From JBHHXR01 sp046757205 (GTDB lineage Bacteria > Pseudomonadota > Alphaproteobacteria > Rhodobacterales > Rhodobacteraceae): 22,149 nt of DNA. The first letter of the stretch is position 1. Each line of letters starts with the position of its first letter. The notes under the pieces are model-generated. The model saw only the letters and a program-made list of their open reading frames with translations, made no database searches and was not told the origin of the DNA. The stretch is taken from the NCBI GenBank assembly GCA_046757205.1, contig JBHHXR010000027.1:1-22149 (forward strand). Direction: 5' to 3'. This document shows positions 14,664-22,149 of the stretch, in pieces. A program made the translations under genes and the position numbers.

Positions 14664-15827
14664 ATGACGGAAATGGTATTCGGAACGGTCGCCTCGAAAC
14701 CGGGCGAGCCGATCCTGCCGCGCTGGTGGCGCACGATCGATCGCTGGTCGCTGGCGGCGATCCTTCTGCTCTTTGGAATAGGCATCCTGCTCGGCATGGC
14801 CGCCTCGGCGCCGCTGGCGGCGCGCAACGGTCTGGACGCGTTCTACTACGTTACCCGGCAGTCGGTGTTCGGTGTCGTCGCCATCGGGATCATGCTTGCG
14901 CTGTCACTCACCCCGCCGGCGGTGGTTCGCCGCTGGGCGGTGCTCGGGTTCTTTGTCGCGCTCGCGGCGATTGCCTTTCTGCCGGTCCTCGGGACCGATT
15001 TCGGCAAGGGTGCCACGCGCTGGTATTCGCTGGGCTTCGTGTCCGTCCAGCCCTCGGAGTTTCTGAAACCGGTCTTTGTGGTCTTTTCCGCCTGGCTGAT
15101 GTCGGCAAGTTTCGACATTTCCGGCCCGCCGGGAAAGCTGATCAGTTTTGCCGTCGCCATCATCCTCGCCGGTCTGTTGGCCCTGCAGCCGGATTTCGGG
15201 CAGGCGTCGTTGATCCTGGCAACCTGGGGGCTGATGTATTTCATCGCCGGCGCGCCGATGCTGCTGCTCGTGGGGCTGGCCGGGTCGGCCATCGGTGTGG
15301 GCATGTATGCCTATGAAAATTCGGAACATTTTGCACGACGGATCGACGGCTACTGGGATTCGACCATCGATCCGACGACGCAGATCGGTTACGCGACCAA
15401 CGCCATCCAGGAAGGCGGCTTTCTCGGCGTCGGGGTCGGCGAGGGCACGGTGAAATGGTCGTTGCCCGACGCCCATACCGACTTCATCATCGCGGTGGCG
15501 GCGGAGGAGTACGGGCTTATCCTGTGCCTCGTCATCATCGGGCTGTTCCTGACGATCTCGGTGCGGTCGTTCCTGCGCCTGCTGCGCGAGCGCGACCCGT
15601 TCATCCGGCTGGCGGGGTCCGGGCTGGCGGCGCTGATCTCGCTGCAGGCGATCATCAATCTCGGCGTCGCGGTCCGGCTGCTGCCCGCCAAGGGCATGAC
15701 GCTTCCTTTCGTGAGCTACGGCGGCTCCTCGCTGATCGCCGGCGGTATCGCCTTCGGCATGCTGCTGGCCTTTTCCGCCCGGCGGCCGCAGGATGGCATG
15801 AGCGATCTGATTGGAACCAGGCAGTAA
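14664..15827 (+). CDS. ftsW: Septal peptidoglycan glycosyltransferase FtsW
   Basis: SEDS-family membrane enzyme that polymerises lipid II into septal glycan strands together with FtsI. The 387-residue protein has about ten membrane segments. Conserved stretches are VQPSEFLKPVFV, LQPDFGQASLI, DAHTDFIIAVAAEEYG (containing the aspartate matching the catalytic residue of SEDS polymerases), and LLPAKGMTLPFVSYGGSSL. The cytoplasmic N-terminus ILPRWWRTIDRWSL is usual for alphaproteobacteria. ATG 14664 is used, with GAGGAAAA about 12 bases upstream; a second in-frame ATG lies three codons later. Unlike the rest of the cluster it has a sizeable gap before it, suggesting a local promoter. murG follows after three bases. 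Confidence 0.96.
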   Translation: MTEMVFGTVASKPGEPILPRWWRTIDRWSLAAILLLFGIGILLGMAASAPLAARNGLDAFYYVTRQSVFGVVAIGIMLALSLTPPAVVRRWAVLGFFVALAAIAFLPVLGTDFGKGATRWYSLGFVSVQPSEFLKPVFVVFSAWLMSASFDISGPPGKLISFAVAIILAGLLALQPDFGQASLILATWGLMYFIAGAPMLLLVGLAGSAIGVGMYAYENSEHFARRIDGYWDSTIDPTTQIGYATNAIQEGGFLGVGVGEGTVKWSLPDAHTDFIIAVAAEEYGLILCLVIIGLFLTISVRSFLRLLRERDPFIRLAGSGLAALISLQAIINLGVAVRLLPAKGMTLPFVSYGGSSLIAGGIAFGMLLAFSARRPQDGMSDLIGTRQ

Positions 15828-15830
15828 CCG

Positions 15831-16931
15831 ATGGTGGAGGCGCCGCTTCTCATAATCGCGGCGGGCGGCACCGGCGGGCACATGTTCCCCGCCCAGTCGC
15901 TGGCCGAGGAGATGCTGGCGCGCGGCTGGAGGGTGCACCTTTCCACCGACGCCAGGGGAGCGCGCTATTCCACCGGGTTTCCCGAGGCGGTGAAGCGGGA
16001 AATCGTCGCTTCGGCGAGTTTCTCGCGCGGCGGTGTGCTGGCGCGGCTGGGCGCGCCGTTCCGGATCATGACCGGTATCCTGACGGCGGTCGCCGCCATG
16101 CGCGCCGATCGCCCGGCCGGCGTTGCCGGTTTCGGCGGTTATCCGGCGCTGCCCGCCATCGCCGCGGCGGCGGCGCTGAAGGTGCCTTGCCTGATACACG
16201 AACAGAACGGCGTGCTCGGCAGGGTCAACCGGATATTCGCACGTCGCGTGAAAAAGGTCGCCTGCGGCACCTGGCCGACGAATGTGCCCGACGGCGCGAA
16301 CGCGGTGTTCACCGGAAATCCGGTCCGCCAGGCAGTGCTCGTCCACGCCGGCGCGCCATACAATCCGCCGGATGGAGCCGTCATCGACATCCTGGTGATC
16401 GGCGGCTCGCAAGGGGCGCATCTGTTCAGCGAAGTGGTGCCGGAGGCACTGTTTCGCATGGAACCCGATCTGCGCGGACGGCTGCGGGTGTCGCAGCAGG
16501 CGCGCGAGGCGGATGTCGAACCGGTCAGGAAGGCCTACGCGACGCTCGGGGTTCCGGCCGATGTCCGGACCTTCTTCGATGACGTGCCGGAACGAATGGC
16601 ACGCGCGCAGCTTGTCGTCTCGCGGGCCGGGGCGTCTTCGGTCGCCGACATCTCGGTGCTGGGCCGGCCCGCCATCCTGGTTCCCTACGCGGCGGCGACC
16701 GACGATCACCAGAGCGCCAACGCGCGGGGCCTCGCCAACGCCGGCGGCGCTTTCGTCATCCCGGAAGCCGAATTGAGCGCGCAACGGCTTGCGGCCACGA
16801 TGACAGCCATACTATCAGACCCCGAAGGCGCCGCCGCGATGGCTGCGGCAAGTCTCACGCTGGGACGGCCCGATGCCGCCAAGGCGCTGGCCGATCTCGT
16901 TTTCGAAGTTTCCGGAACAGGACAGGAATAA
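15831..16931 (+). CDS. murG: UDP-GlcNAc:lipid I N-acetylglucosaminyltransferase MurG
   Basis: Peripheral inner-membrane GT-B enzyme converting lipid I to lipid II. The 366-residue protein shows the glycine-rich loop AAGGTGGHMFPA near residues 10-21, GFGGYPALPA and HEQNGVLGRVNR in the N-terminal domain, and VIGGSQGAHLFSE, VVSRAGASSVAD and PYAAATDDHQSANAR in the UDP-GlcNAc-binding C-terminal domain, all diagnostic for MurG. It starts three bases after the ftsW stop, and its TAA shares one base with the murC ATG. Confidence 0.97.
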   Translation: MVEAPLLIIAAGGTGGHMFPAQSLAEEMLARGWRVHLSTDARGARYSTGFPEAVKREIVASASFSRGGVLARLGAPFRIMTGILTAVAAMRADRPAGVAGFGGYPALPAIAAAAALKVPCLIHEQNGVLGRVNRIFARRVKKVACGTWPTNVPDGANAVFTGNPVRQAVLVHAGAPYNPPDGAVIDILVIGGSQGAHLFSEVVPEALFRMEPDLRGRLRVSQQAREADVEPVRKAYATLGVPADVRTFFDDVPERMARAQLVVSRAGASSVADISVLGRPAILVPYAAATDDHQSANARGLANAGGAFVIPEAELSAQRLAATMTAILSDPEGAAAMAAASLTLGRPDAAKALADLVFEVSGTGQE

Positions 16932-18337
16932 TGAACGCAGCCACCAGACTTCCCCACGATATCGGCGCCATTCATTTCACCGGCATCGGCGGTATCGGCA
17001 TGTCGGGCATCGCCGAGGTCTTGCTGAACCTCGGTTATCAGGTCCAGGGCAGCGACATCAAACAGGGCCCCATCACCGAGCGTCTGCAGCGGCTCGGCGC
17101 GCGCGTTTTCATCGGTCAGAAGGCGGAGAATCTCGAGGGCGCGGAGGTGGTCGTCATTTCCTCCGCGATCAAGTCCGGCAACCCGGAACTGGACGCCGCG
17201 CGGCTGGCGAAGCTGCCGGTGGTGCGCCGCGCCGAGATGCTGGCCGAACTGATGCGGCTGAAATCCAATGTCGCGATTGCCGGAACCCACGGCAAGACCA
17301 CCACCACGTCGATGGTGGCGGCACTGCTGGATGCCGGCGGCATGGACCCGACGGTGATCAACGGCGGCATCATCCACGCCTACGGCTCCAACGCCCGCAT
17401 GGGCGCCGGCGAATGGATGGTGGTCGAGGCCGACGAGAGCGACGGCACCTTCAACCGGCTGCCGGCGACGGTGGCGGTTGTCACCAACATCGACCCCGAG
17501 CACATGGACCATTACGGCAGTTTCGACGCGCTGCGCGGGGCGTTTGACACCTTCGTTTCCAACATCCCGTTCTACGGCGTCGCCGTCTGCTGCACCGATC
17601 ATCCGGAAGTGCAGGCGCTGGTCGGACGGCTGAACGACCGGCGCGTGGTGAGCTACGGGTTCAACAAGCAGGCCGACGTACAGGCCGACAACCTGACCTA
17701 CCAGAACGGTGCGGCGCATTTCGACATCGTGCTGCAGTCGGAGGATGCGAGGATAGACAACGTCACGCTGCCGATGCCGGGCGACCACAACGTTTCGAAC
17801 GCGCTGGCGGCGGTGGCGGTGGCGCGTCATCTCGGGATCGGCCTTGGAGATATCCGCCGCGCGCTGGGCAGTTTCGGCGGCGTGAACCGGCGGTTCACGC
17901 GGGTCGGATCGTGGAACGGCGTGACCATCATCGACGATTACGGGCACCACCCGGTGGAGATCGCCGCCGTGCTCAGGGCGGCGAGACAGGCGGTATCGGG
18001 CCGTGTCATCGCGGTTCATCAGCCGCACCGCTACACCAGGCTGTCCAGCCTGTTCGAGGATTTCTGCACCTGTTTCAACGACGCCGACGTGGTGGTGATT
18101 GCCGATGTGTTCGCGGCCGGCGAGGCGCCGATAGAGGGCGCCGACCGCGACCATCTGGTCAGGGGATTGATCAGCCACGGGCACAAGCGGGCCTTGACGT
18201 TGGAAAGCGAGGGTTCGTTGCCGGAACTGGTCCGGGCCGAGGCGCGGCCGGGCGACATGGTGGTCTGCCTCGGGGCGGGGTCCATTTCGCAGTGGGCGCA
18301 TGCGCTGCCGGAGCAGCTCGCATCACGAGCGGCCTGA
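16931..18337 (+). CDS. murC: UDP-N-acetylmuramate--L-alanine ligase MurC
   Basis: Adds L-alanine to UDP-MurNAc, the first peptide step of the wall precursor. The 468-residue protein begins with the N-terminal nucleotide-sugar domain IHFTGIGGIGMSGIAEVL, followed by the P-loop GTHGKTTT at residues 118-125, VVEADESDGTF, VVTNIDPEHMDHYG and the MurC-typical DDYGHHPVEI and HQPHRYTR. The ATG at 16931 shares its first base with the murG stop (TAATG), with AGGAA just upstream. The small membrane protein gene follows after eight bases. Confidence 0.97.
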   Translation: MNAATRLPHDIGAIHFTGIGGIGMSGIAEVLLNLGYQVQGSDIKQGPITERLQRLGARVFIGQKAENLEGAEVVVISSAIKSGNPELDAARLAKLPVVRRAEMLAELMRLKSNVAIAGTHGKTTTTSMVAALLDAGGMDPTVINGGIIHAYGSNARMGAGEWMVVEADESDGTFNRLPATVAVVTNIDPEHMDHYGSFDALRGAFDTFVSNIPFYGVAVCCTDHPEVQALVGRLNDRRVVSYGFNKQADVQADNLTYQNGAAHFDIVLQSEDARIDNVTLPMPGDHNVSNALAAVAVARHLGIGLGDIRRALGSFGGVNRRFTRVGSWNGVTIIDDYGHHPVEIAAVLRAARQAVSGRVIAVHQPHRYTRLSSLFEDFCTCFNDADVVVIADVFAAGEAPIEGADRDHLVRGLISHGHKRALTLESEGSLPELVRAEARPGDMVVCLGAGSISQWAHALPEQLASRAA

Positions 18338-18345
18338 GGGGCGGG

Positions 18346-18594
18346 ATGGCGGAGGTTCTGGCGGCACTGTCCTGGATCGCGGTCGCCTCGGTGGCGGGGT
18401 TGACGCCGAACCGCTGGCACCGGACCATCGCCTACGGGCTGATCGCCGCATTCCCGCTGATCGCCTGGCCCGTGGCGCGCAACCAGGGGACACTTTACGG
18501 CGTTCTGTTCCTGTGCGTCGCCCTGTTCCAGCTACGCCTTCTGCTGATGCACTGGCTGCGGCGGCTGTCGGGGCGCGGGGAACGCCGGGAATGA
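18346..18594 (+). CDS. Small membrane protein between murC and murB (DUF2484-like)
   Basis: An 82-residue protein that I do not recognise by function. It has two predicted membrane segments (about residues 3-19, VLAALSWIAVASVAGLT, and 28-60, containing IAYGLIAAFPLIAWPVA and LYGVLFLCVALFQLRLLL) and a short basic tail (RRLSGRGERRE). It resembles the small DUF2484 proteins that I recall at this same place in Rhodobacterales dcw clusters; this is from memory, not a search. ATG 18346 follows GAGGGGCGGG, and its stop overlaps the murB start as ATGA, so it is translated within the operon. Position and coupling suggest a membrane role linked to wall synthesis or division, but that is inference only. 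Confidence 0.75.
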   Translation: MAEVLAALSWIAVASVAGLTPNRWHRTIAYGLIAAFPLIAWPVARNQGTLYGVLFLCVALFQLRLLLMHWLRRLSGRGERRE

Positions 18595-19547
18595 CGGACA
18601 TTCTGGATGCATTGCCGCCGCTGAGGGGCCGGTTGACACCGAACCGGCCGCTCGCCGATCTTTCGTGGCTTCGCGTCGGAGGGCCGGCCGACATTCTGTT
18701 CCAGCCCGCCGACATCGCCGATCTGCGCACCTTCATGAAAGCCTGCCCGCCCGAGATACCGGTGTTTCCGGTCGGTGTCGGCTCCAACCTGATCATCCGC
18801 GACGGCGGCATCCGGGGCGTGGTTATCCGGCTGGGGCGGGAATTCAACGGTTTCGAAGTGATCGGCGATGGCTGCGTTCGGGTCGGCGGCTCGGCTCTCG
18901 ATGCGCAGATCGCGAAGCGCGCGGCGGCGGAAGGACTGGACCTCGCTTTCCTGCGCACGATACCGGGCGCCATCGGCGGGGCGATCCGGATGAACGCGGG
19001 GTGCTATGGCAGTTATGTTTCCGACGTGTTTGTACGGGCGACGGCGGTCGACAGGTCCGGCCGGGCCGTGACCGTGAAGAAAGACGACATGGGCTTTGGC
19101 TACCGCCACACGCGCCTGCCGCCCGATCTGGTTATCGTTCAGGCGATTTTCGAATGTCCTGCGGCGGCGCCGGAGGCCATCGAGGAAAAGATGCGCGTGG
19201 CGCTGGAGAAGCGCGCCGCCAGCCAGCCGGTGAAGGAGCGGACCGCGGGCTCGACCTTCCGCAACCCGGCGGGGTTTTCGTCCACCGGCCGCGATGACGA
19301 CGTGCACGACCTGAAGGCGTGGAAGGTGATCGACGACGCGGGAATGCGCGGCGCGCGCCTTGGCGGCGCGCAGATGAGCGAGATGCATCCCAATTTTCTG
19401 GTCAATACCGGTACGGCGACCGCCGCCGACCTGGAGAATCTTGGCGAACTGGTGCGAAAAAGGGTTTTCGAAACCTGCGGCATCACGTTAGAATGGGAGA
19501 TCATGCGCGTGGGCGAAAAAGACTCACCGCGTGGCAACGCGACCTGA
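18591..19547 (+). CDS. murB: UDP-N-acetylenolpyruvoylglucosamine reductase MurB
   Basis: FAD- and NADPH-dependent enzyme that reduces UDP-GlcNAc-enolpyruvate to UDP-MurNAc. The 318-residue protein contains the FAD-binding segments PVGVGSNLIIRDGG and TIPGAIGGAIRMNAGCYG. The catalytic Ser221 lies in AGSTFRNP, and the catalytic Glu301 in ITLEWEI near the C-terminus. GGAQMSEMHPNFLVN is typical. The upstream open frame reaches 18300 but overlaps the small membrane gene; ATG 18591, coupled to that gene's stop, gives the normal N-terminus. ddl follows after 39 bases. Confidence 0.96.
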   Translation: MTDILDALPPLRGRLTPNRPLADLSWLRVGGPADILFQPADIADLRTFMKACPPEIPVFPVGVGSNLIIRDGGIRGVVIRLGREFNGFEVIGDGCVRVGGSALDAQIAKRAAAEGLDLAFLRTIPGAIGGAIRMNAGCYGSYVSDVFVRATAVDRSGRAVTVKKDDMGFGYRHTRLPPDLVIVQAIFECPAAAPEAIEEKMRVALEKRAASQPVKERTAGSTFRNPAGFSSTGRDDDVHDLKAWKVIDDAGMRGARLGGAQMSEMHPNFLVNTGTATAADLENLGELVRKRVFETCGITLEWEIMRVGEKDSPRGNAT

Positions 19548-19586
19548 CACGTCAACGGACGGCGGGGAGCGGGGATCGAGGCGGGC

Positions 19587-20501
19587 ATGTCGAGCAGGAC
19601 ACCAGCCCGGATCGCAGTACTGAAAGGCGGCCCATCGGCCGAGCGGGAAGTCTCGCTTGTCTCGGGCCGTGAATGCGCGGCTGCGCTTCGGGACGAGGGA
19701 TACGAGGTAACGGAGATCGACGCGGGCGCCACGCTTGCGGCGGACCTCGCGGCGTTGGAGCCCGATGCCGCGTTCAACGCCCTGCACGGGCGCTGGGGAG
19801 AGGACGGCTGCGTTCAGGGGCTGCTCGAATGGCTGCGTATCCCCTATACCCATTCCGGCGTGCTGGCCTCGGCGCTGGCGATGGACAAGCAGCGCGCCAA
19901 GGCGGCGTTTATCCAGGCCGGCCTGCCGGTCACCGAAAGCTTTCTTGCCGATCGCGAAGCGGTTCGGCGCGACCACGTCATGGCGCCCCCCTATGTTGTG
20001 AAGCCGAACAACGAAGGGTCGTCCGTCGGCGTCTATCTGGTTGACGAAAACGCCAACAGCCCGCCGCAGCTCGACGAAACCATGCCGCCCACGGTTATGG
20101 TGGAGAAATTCCTGCCCGGCCGCGAACTGAGCATCGGCGTTCTGGGCGACCGCGCCCTTGCGGTTACCGACATCGTGACGGATGGCTGGTACGACTATCA
20201 AGCGAAATATGAACCCGGCGGCTCGCGGCACGACGTTCCGGCCGATATTCCGGATGAAATTGCTTCCGCCTGTCTGGATTACGCGCAGCGTGCCCATGAC
20301 GCGCTCGGGTGCCGCGGCCTCAGCCGGTCCGATTTTCGCTGGGACGAGGAGAAGGGGCTGGAGGGCCTCTTCATACTTGAAACCAACACCCAGCCGGGAA
20401 TGACACCGACGTCGCTTGCCCCCGAGCAGGCGGCATACTGCGGCATTTCCTTCGGAGCCCTGGTGCGCTGGCTGGTGGAGGACGCGTCATGCTCCCGGTA
20501 A
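19587..20501 (+). CDS. ddl: D-alanine--D-alanine ligase
   Basis: ATP-grasp enzyme that makes D-Ala-D-Ala for MurF. The 304-residue protein has VLKGGPSAEREVSLVSG at the start, ALHGRWGEDGCVQGLLE, the lid and ATP-binding segment VVKPNNEGSSVGVY, YDYQAKYEPGGSRH (the YDYxxKY motif), and ETNTQPGMT with the metal ligands near the end. The tyrosine of YDYQAKY fits ligases giving D-Ala-D-Ala rather than D-Ala-D-Lac, although motif reading alone is not proof. Its last 13 bases overlap ftsQ. Confidence 0.96.
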   Translation: MSSRTPARIAVLKGGPSAEREVSLVSGRECAAALRDEGYEVTEIDAGATLAADLAALEPDAAFNALHGRWGEDGCVQGLLEWLRIPYTHSGVLASALAMDKQRAKAAFIQAGLPVTESFLADREAVRRDHVMAPPYVVKPNNEGSSVGVYLVDENANSPPQLDETMPPTVMVEKFLPGRELSIGVLGDRALAVTDIVTDGWYDYQAKYEPGGSRHDVPADIPDEIASACLDYAQRAHDALGCRGLSRSDFRWDEEKGLEGLFILETNTQPGMTPTSLAPEQAAYCGISFGALVRWLVEDASCSR

Positions 20502-21364
20502 GGGTACAGCGCCGGGATCCGGCGCCCAGCCGCATCCGCTACCGGCTGCACCGGCTGTGGCTGCGGCCGGCCTTCCGAGCGTTGGTCCTGCGGGGAATAC
20601 CGGCACTGGTCGTGGCAATTCTGGCGGCGCACTGGGCTGCCGATCCGGCCATTCGCGGCAAGATACAGGCCAGCGTTCTCCAGATGCGGCAGGCGGTGGC
20701 GGCGAGGCCGGAGTTCGCCGTGACGCGCCTGGAAGTGTCCGACGTCTCCGATAGCCTGAAAACACGGGTCTCCGAGGCGGTCGGGCTGAATTTCCCGGTG
20801 AGCTCGCTCGATTTCGACGTCGCCGATGTGCGCAGGCGGATCATGGCGCTCGACGCCGTGCGCTCGGCGCAGGTGCGGATCGGCGCCAATGGAACGCTGC
20901 GGGTCCGGGTCAAGGAACGGATACCGGTCGTGGTCTGGCGAACGGGCGGCAATGTCGAGCTGCTGGACGCGGGCGGCGTCAGGGTGGCCGGGCTGGAAAG
21001 CCGCGCGCAGCGGCCCGATCTGCCGTTGATCGTTGGCGACGGCGCCAATGACGCGGTCGCCGAGGCACTCGATATCATCAGCGCGGCCGCCCCGATTTCA
21101 CGGCGGACGCGCGGCCTTGTCCGCGTCGGAAACCGGCGCTGGGACGTGGTGCTGGACAGAAACCAGCGTGTCCGGCTCCCCGCCGACGAACCGGTGGAGG
21201 CGCTGCGGCGGGTGCTGGCGCTCGATGCCGCCGACGAGCTGCTCGAGCGCGACGTGAAGGTAGTCGACATGCGCGACGCCCGGCGGCCGATCCTGCGCCT
21301 CAGTGCGCGCGCGTTGCAGGAATTGCGCCGTCTCAGGCGGATCAATGACGGAGAGGACGTATGA
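20489..21364 (+). CDS. ftsQ: Cell division protein FtsQ
   Basis: Bitopic membrane protein of the FtsQLB divisome complex. The 291-residue protein has a basic cytoplasmic N-terminus (to about residue 30), one membrane segment (about 31-51, LVLRGIPALVVAILAAHWAA), a periplasmic POTRA domain (about 75-150, from EFAVTRLEVSDVS to KERIPVVVWR) and the FtsQ beta domain. KERIPVVVWR, LLDAGGVRV and the WDVVLD segment are typical. It starts inside the last codons of ddl, a 13-base overlap that suggests coupling, and its stop overlaps ftsA as ATGA. All four of its phenylalanine codons are TTC, a useful contrast with the DNA beyond 21490. Confidence 0.95.
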   Translation: MLPVRVQRRDPAPSRIRYRLHRLWLRPAFRALVLRGIPALVVAILAAHWAADPAIRGKIQASVLQMRQAVAARPEFAVTRLEVSDVSDSLKTRVSEAVGLNFPVSSLDFDVADVRRRIMALDAVRSAQVRIGANGTLRVRVKERIPVVVWRTGGNVELLDAGGVRVAGLESRAQRPDLPLIVGDGANDAVAEALDIISAAAPISRRTRGLVRVGNRRWDVVLDRNQRVRLPADEPVEALRRVLALDAADELLERDVKVVDMRDARRPILRLSARALQELRRLRRINDGEDV

Positions 21365-22149
21365 CGCTCAGCCTTTTCGAGACCCAGCGTGCCATGCGCC
21401 AGCGCCGCGAGGCGGCCCTTCGCCGGGGTGTCGTTGCGGTGCTCGATATCGGGTCGTCAAAGGTCGCTTGCCTGATCTTGCAGATTGCCGCCGATCCGGC
21501 GGCCCCCGACCACAACTACTATTTTGACGGGGTAACGTATCACCTGTACTACAACCCGCGAGAAATGTTCGATATTGTGACCGGCGTGCGGGCCGGCCTT
21601 GATAGTTTTGGGCTGGAGGATAAGCAGGTTTGGGTCAACGAAACCAACGCCCCCCCCACCGACGATCCGTTGGAACCCCCGCCGGACGAGCCGCAGTTTG
21701 CCGTTTCGTCGGCGGAGCAGGCCGCCTTTGTCATTCAGGCGTTTGCCCTGCTGGTGGCGGGCGGGGCCGACCGCATAGCCCTGTACAAATTTCGGAACGA
21801 CCCCGACGCGGCGGGGGTCATTGAACCGTTTGGGTTGTTGCGGGCCGATAACAGCCGCCGCCCCGCCTTTGACGCCTTTAAGGTGGTGACGACGTACTTT
21901 TCCGGCTACACCAATTACAGTTGGGTTCACCAGGGTAATTTTTACATCGTTACCCTTGACCGGGGAGAACAAACCACCACCGTCCTGTGGAACACGTCAT
22001 CGGAAGACCGGCCGTTTGCCATTAACGCCATTGCGCCGCAGGCCATGCTGGTAGACCCCACCGGAGCCGTGCGGCCCATCACCGCCGCCGGGGGGGTGTA
22101 CACCATTGTGCTGCCGGGGGCTACCTGCCCCGGCGAAGCGTGCGTCATT
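21361..22149 (+). CDS. ftsA: FtsA N-terminus joined in frame to a foreign glycoside hydrolase fragment (runs off the window)
   Basis: The open frame continues past the right edge (263 codons visible). Residues 1 to about 41 are a normal alphaproteobacterial FtsA start, with the first phosphate-binding segment VAVLDIGSSKVACLI of the actin fold. FtsA tethers FtsZ rings to the membrane. The ATG overlaps the ftsQ stop, as expected for the cluster. After about residue 42 nothing resembles FtsA: the 1C domain, the other nucleotide-binding motifs and SHS2-like features are missing, and the sequence becomes the C-terminal half of a glycoside hydrolase (separate entry). Such a protein could not work as FtsA. 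The likeliest explanation is a false assembly join; a true rearrangement or broken gene is possible. Confidence 0.85.
   Translation, partial: MTLSLFETQRAMRQRREAALRRGVVAVLDIGSSKVACLILQIAADPAAPDHNYYFDGVTYHLYYNPREMFDIVTGVRAGLDSFGLEDKQVWVNETNAPPTDDPLEPPPDEPQFAVSSAEQAAFVIQAFALLVAGGADRIALYKFRNDPDAAGVIEPFGLLRADNSRRPAFDAFKVVTTYFSGYTNYSWVHQGNFYIVTLDRGEQTTTVLWNTSSEDRPFAINAIAPQAMLVDPTGAVRPITAAGGVYTIVLPGATCPGEACVI
21484..22149 (+). other. C-terminal half of a clan GH-A-like glycoside hydrolase (foreign DNA)
   Basis: From about residue 43 the frame reads as the late strands of a TIM-barrel glycosidase. YYFDGVTYHLYYNP looks like strand 6. KQVWVNETNAPPTDDP looks like strand 7 with a candidate nucleophile, Glu94. 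EQAAFVIQAFALLVAGGADRIALYKF looks like strand 8, and GLLRADNSRRPAFDAF is the usual end of the barrel. A beta-sandwich-like tail follows (VLWNTSSEDRPFAINAI, VYTIVLPGATC). I associate this architecture with Chloroflexota proteins of unassigned glycosidase family. Strands 1-5, the acid/base residue and any signal peptide are absent, so the fragment is not functional as placed. Codon use changes sharply: 12 of 13 phenylalanines are TTT. Confidence 0.75.

Noticed and set aside
14904..16784. Antisense open frame of 626 codons across ftsW and murG
   Set aside because: Same GC-bias shadow effect; it is opposite two well-supported genes and its product looks random.

Overview
The window is an almost complete alphaproteobacterial division and cell wall (dcw) cluster on the + strand, preceded by a pseudouridine synthase, a muramoyl amidase and the RNase P RNA gene. 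The DNA is GC-rich with dense, often overlapping genes. Several traits fit Rhodobacterales or close relatives: the gene order, a small membrane protein between murC and murB, an FtsI with a basic, charged cytoplasmic N-terminus, and the FtsA N-terminus. I assign this from remembered family features, not from a search.

Layout. 1-199: left edge with no gene I can support. 209-1018: RluB/RsuA-family pseudouridine synthase. 1180-1902: zinc amidase of the AmpD/AmiD type. 1911-2288: RNase P RNA (rnpB), with a promoter candidate overlapping the amidase stop codon and a terminator candidate behind it. 2329-2821: an unusually AT-rich stretch, then a long leader before mraZ. It carries a promoter candidate, four 10-bp-phased repeats matching the MraZ operator pattern, a perfect 14-bp inverted repeat and a GC-rich hairpin. 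2822-11960: mraZ, rsmH, ftsL, ftsI, murE, murF, mraY, murD, tightly packed with four ATGA overlaps. 11961-14663: an interruption by two genes with no obvious wall role, a zinc-free NADP-dependent reductase (CurA/leukotriene B4 dehydrogenase type) and a PLP enzyme of serine hydroxymethyltransferase fold. 14664-21364: ftsW, murG, murC, a small membrane protein, murB, ddl, ftsQ. 21361 to the end: the first ~40 codons of ftsA, then an abrupt in-frame change to the C-terminal half of a clan GH-A-like glycoside hydrolase of a type I associate with Chloroflexota.

How it works together. MurB-MurF and Ddl build UDP-MurNAc-pentapeptide, MraY and MurG make lipid I and II, and FtsW/FtsI polymerise and crosslink septal wall. 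FtsL, FtsQ and FtsA belong to the divisome. MraZ is the cluster's regulator, RsmH methylates 16S rRNA, and the amidase probably acts in wall turnover or recycling.

The main points for a second look are the chimeric right end (most simply an assembly chimera), the MraZ operator and structured leader, and the two-gene insertion between murD and ftsW, whose SHMT-like enzyme lacks the usual catalytic glutamate. I found no convincing undescribed defence or mobile system.
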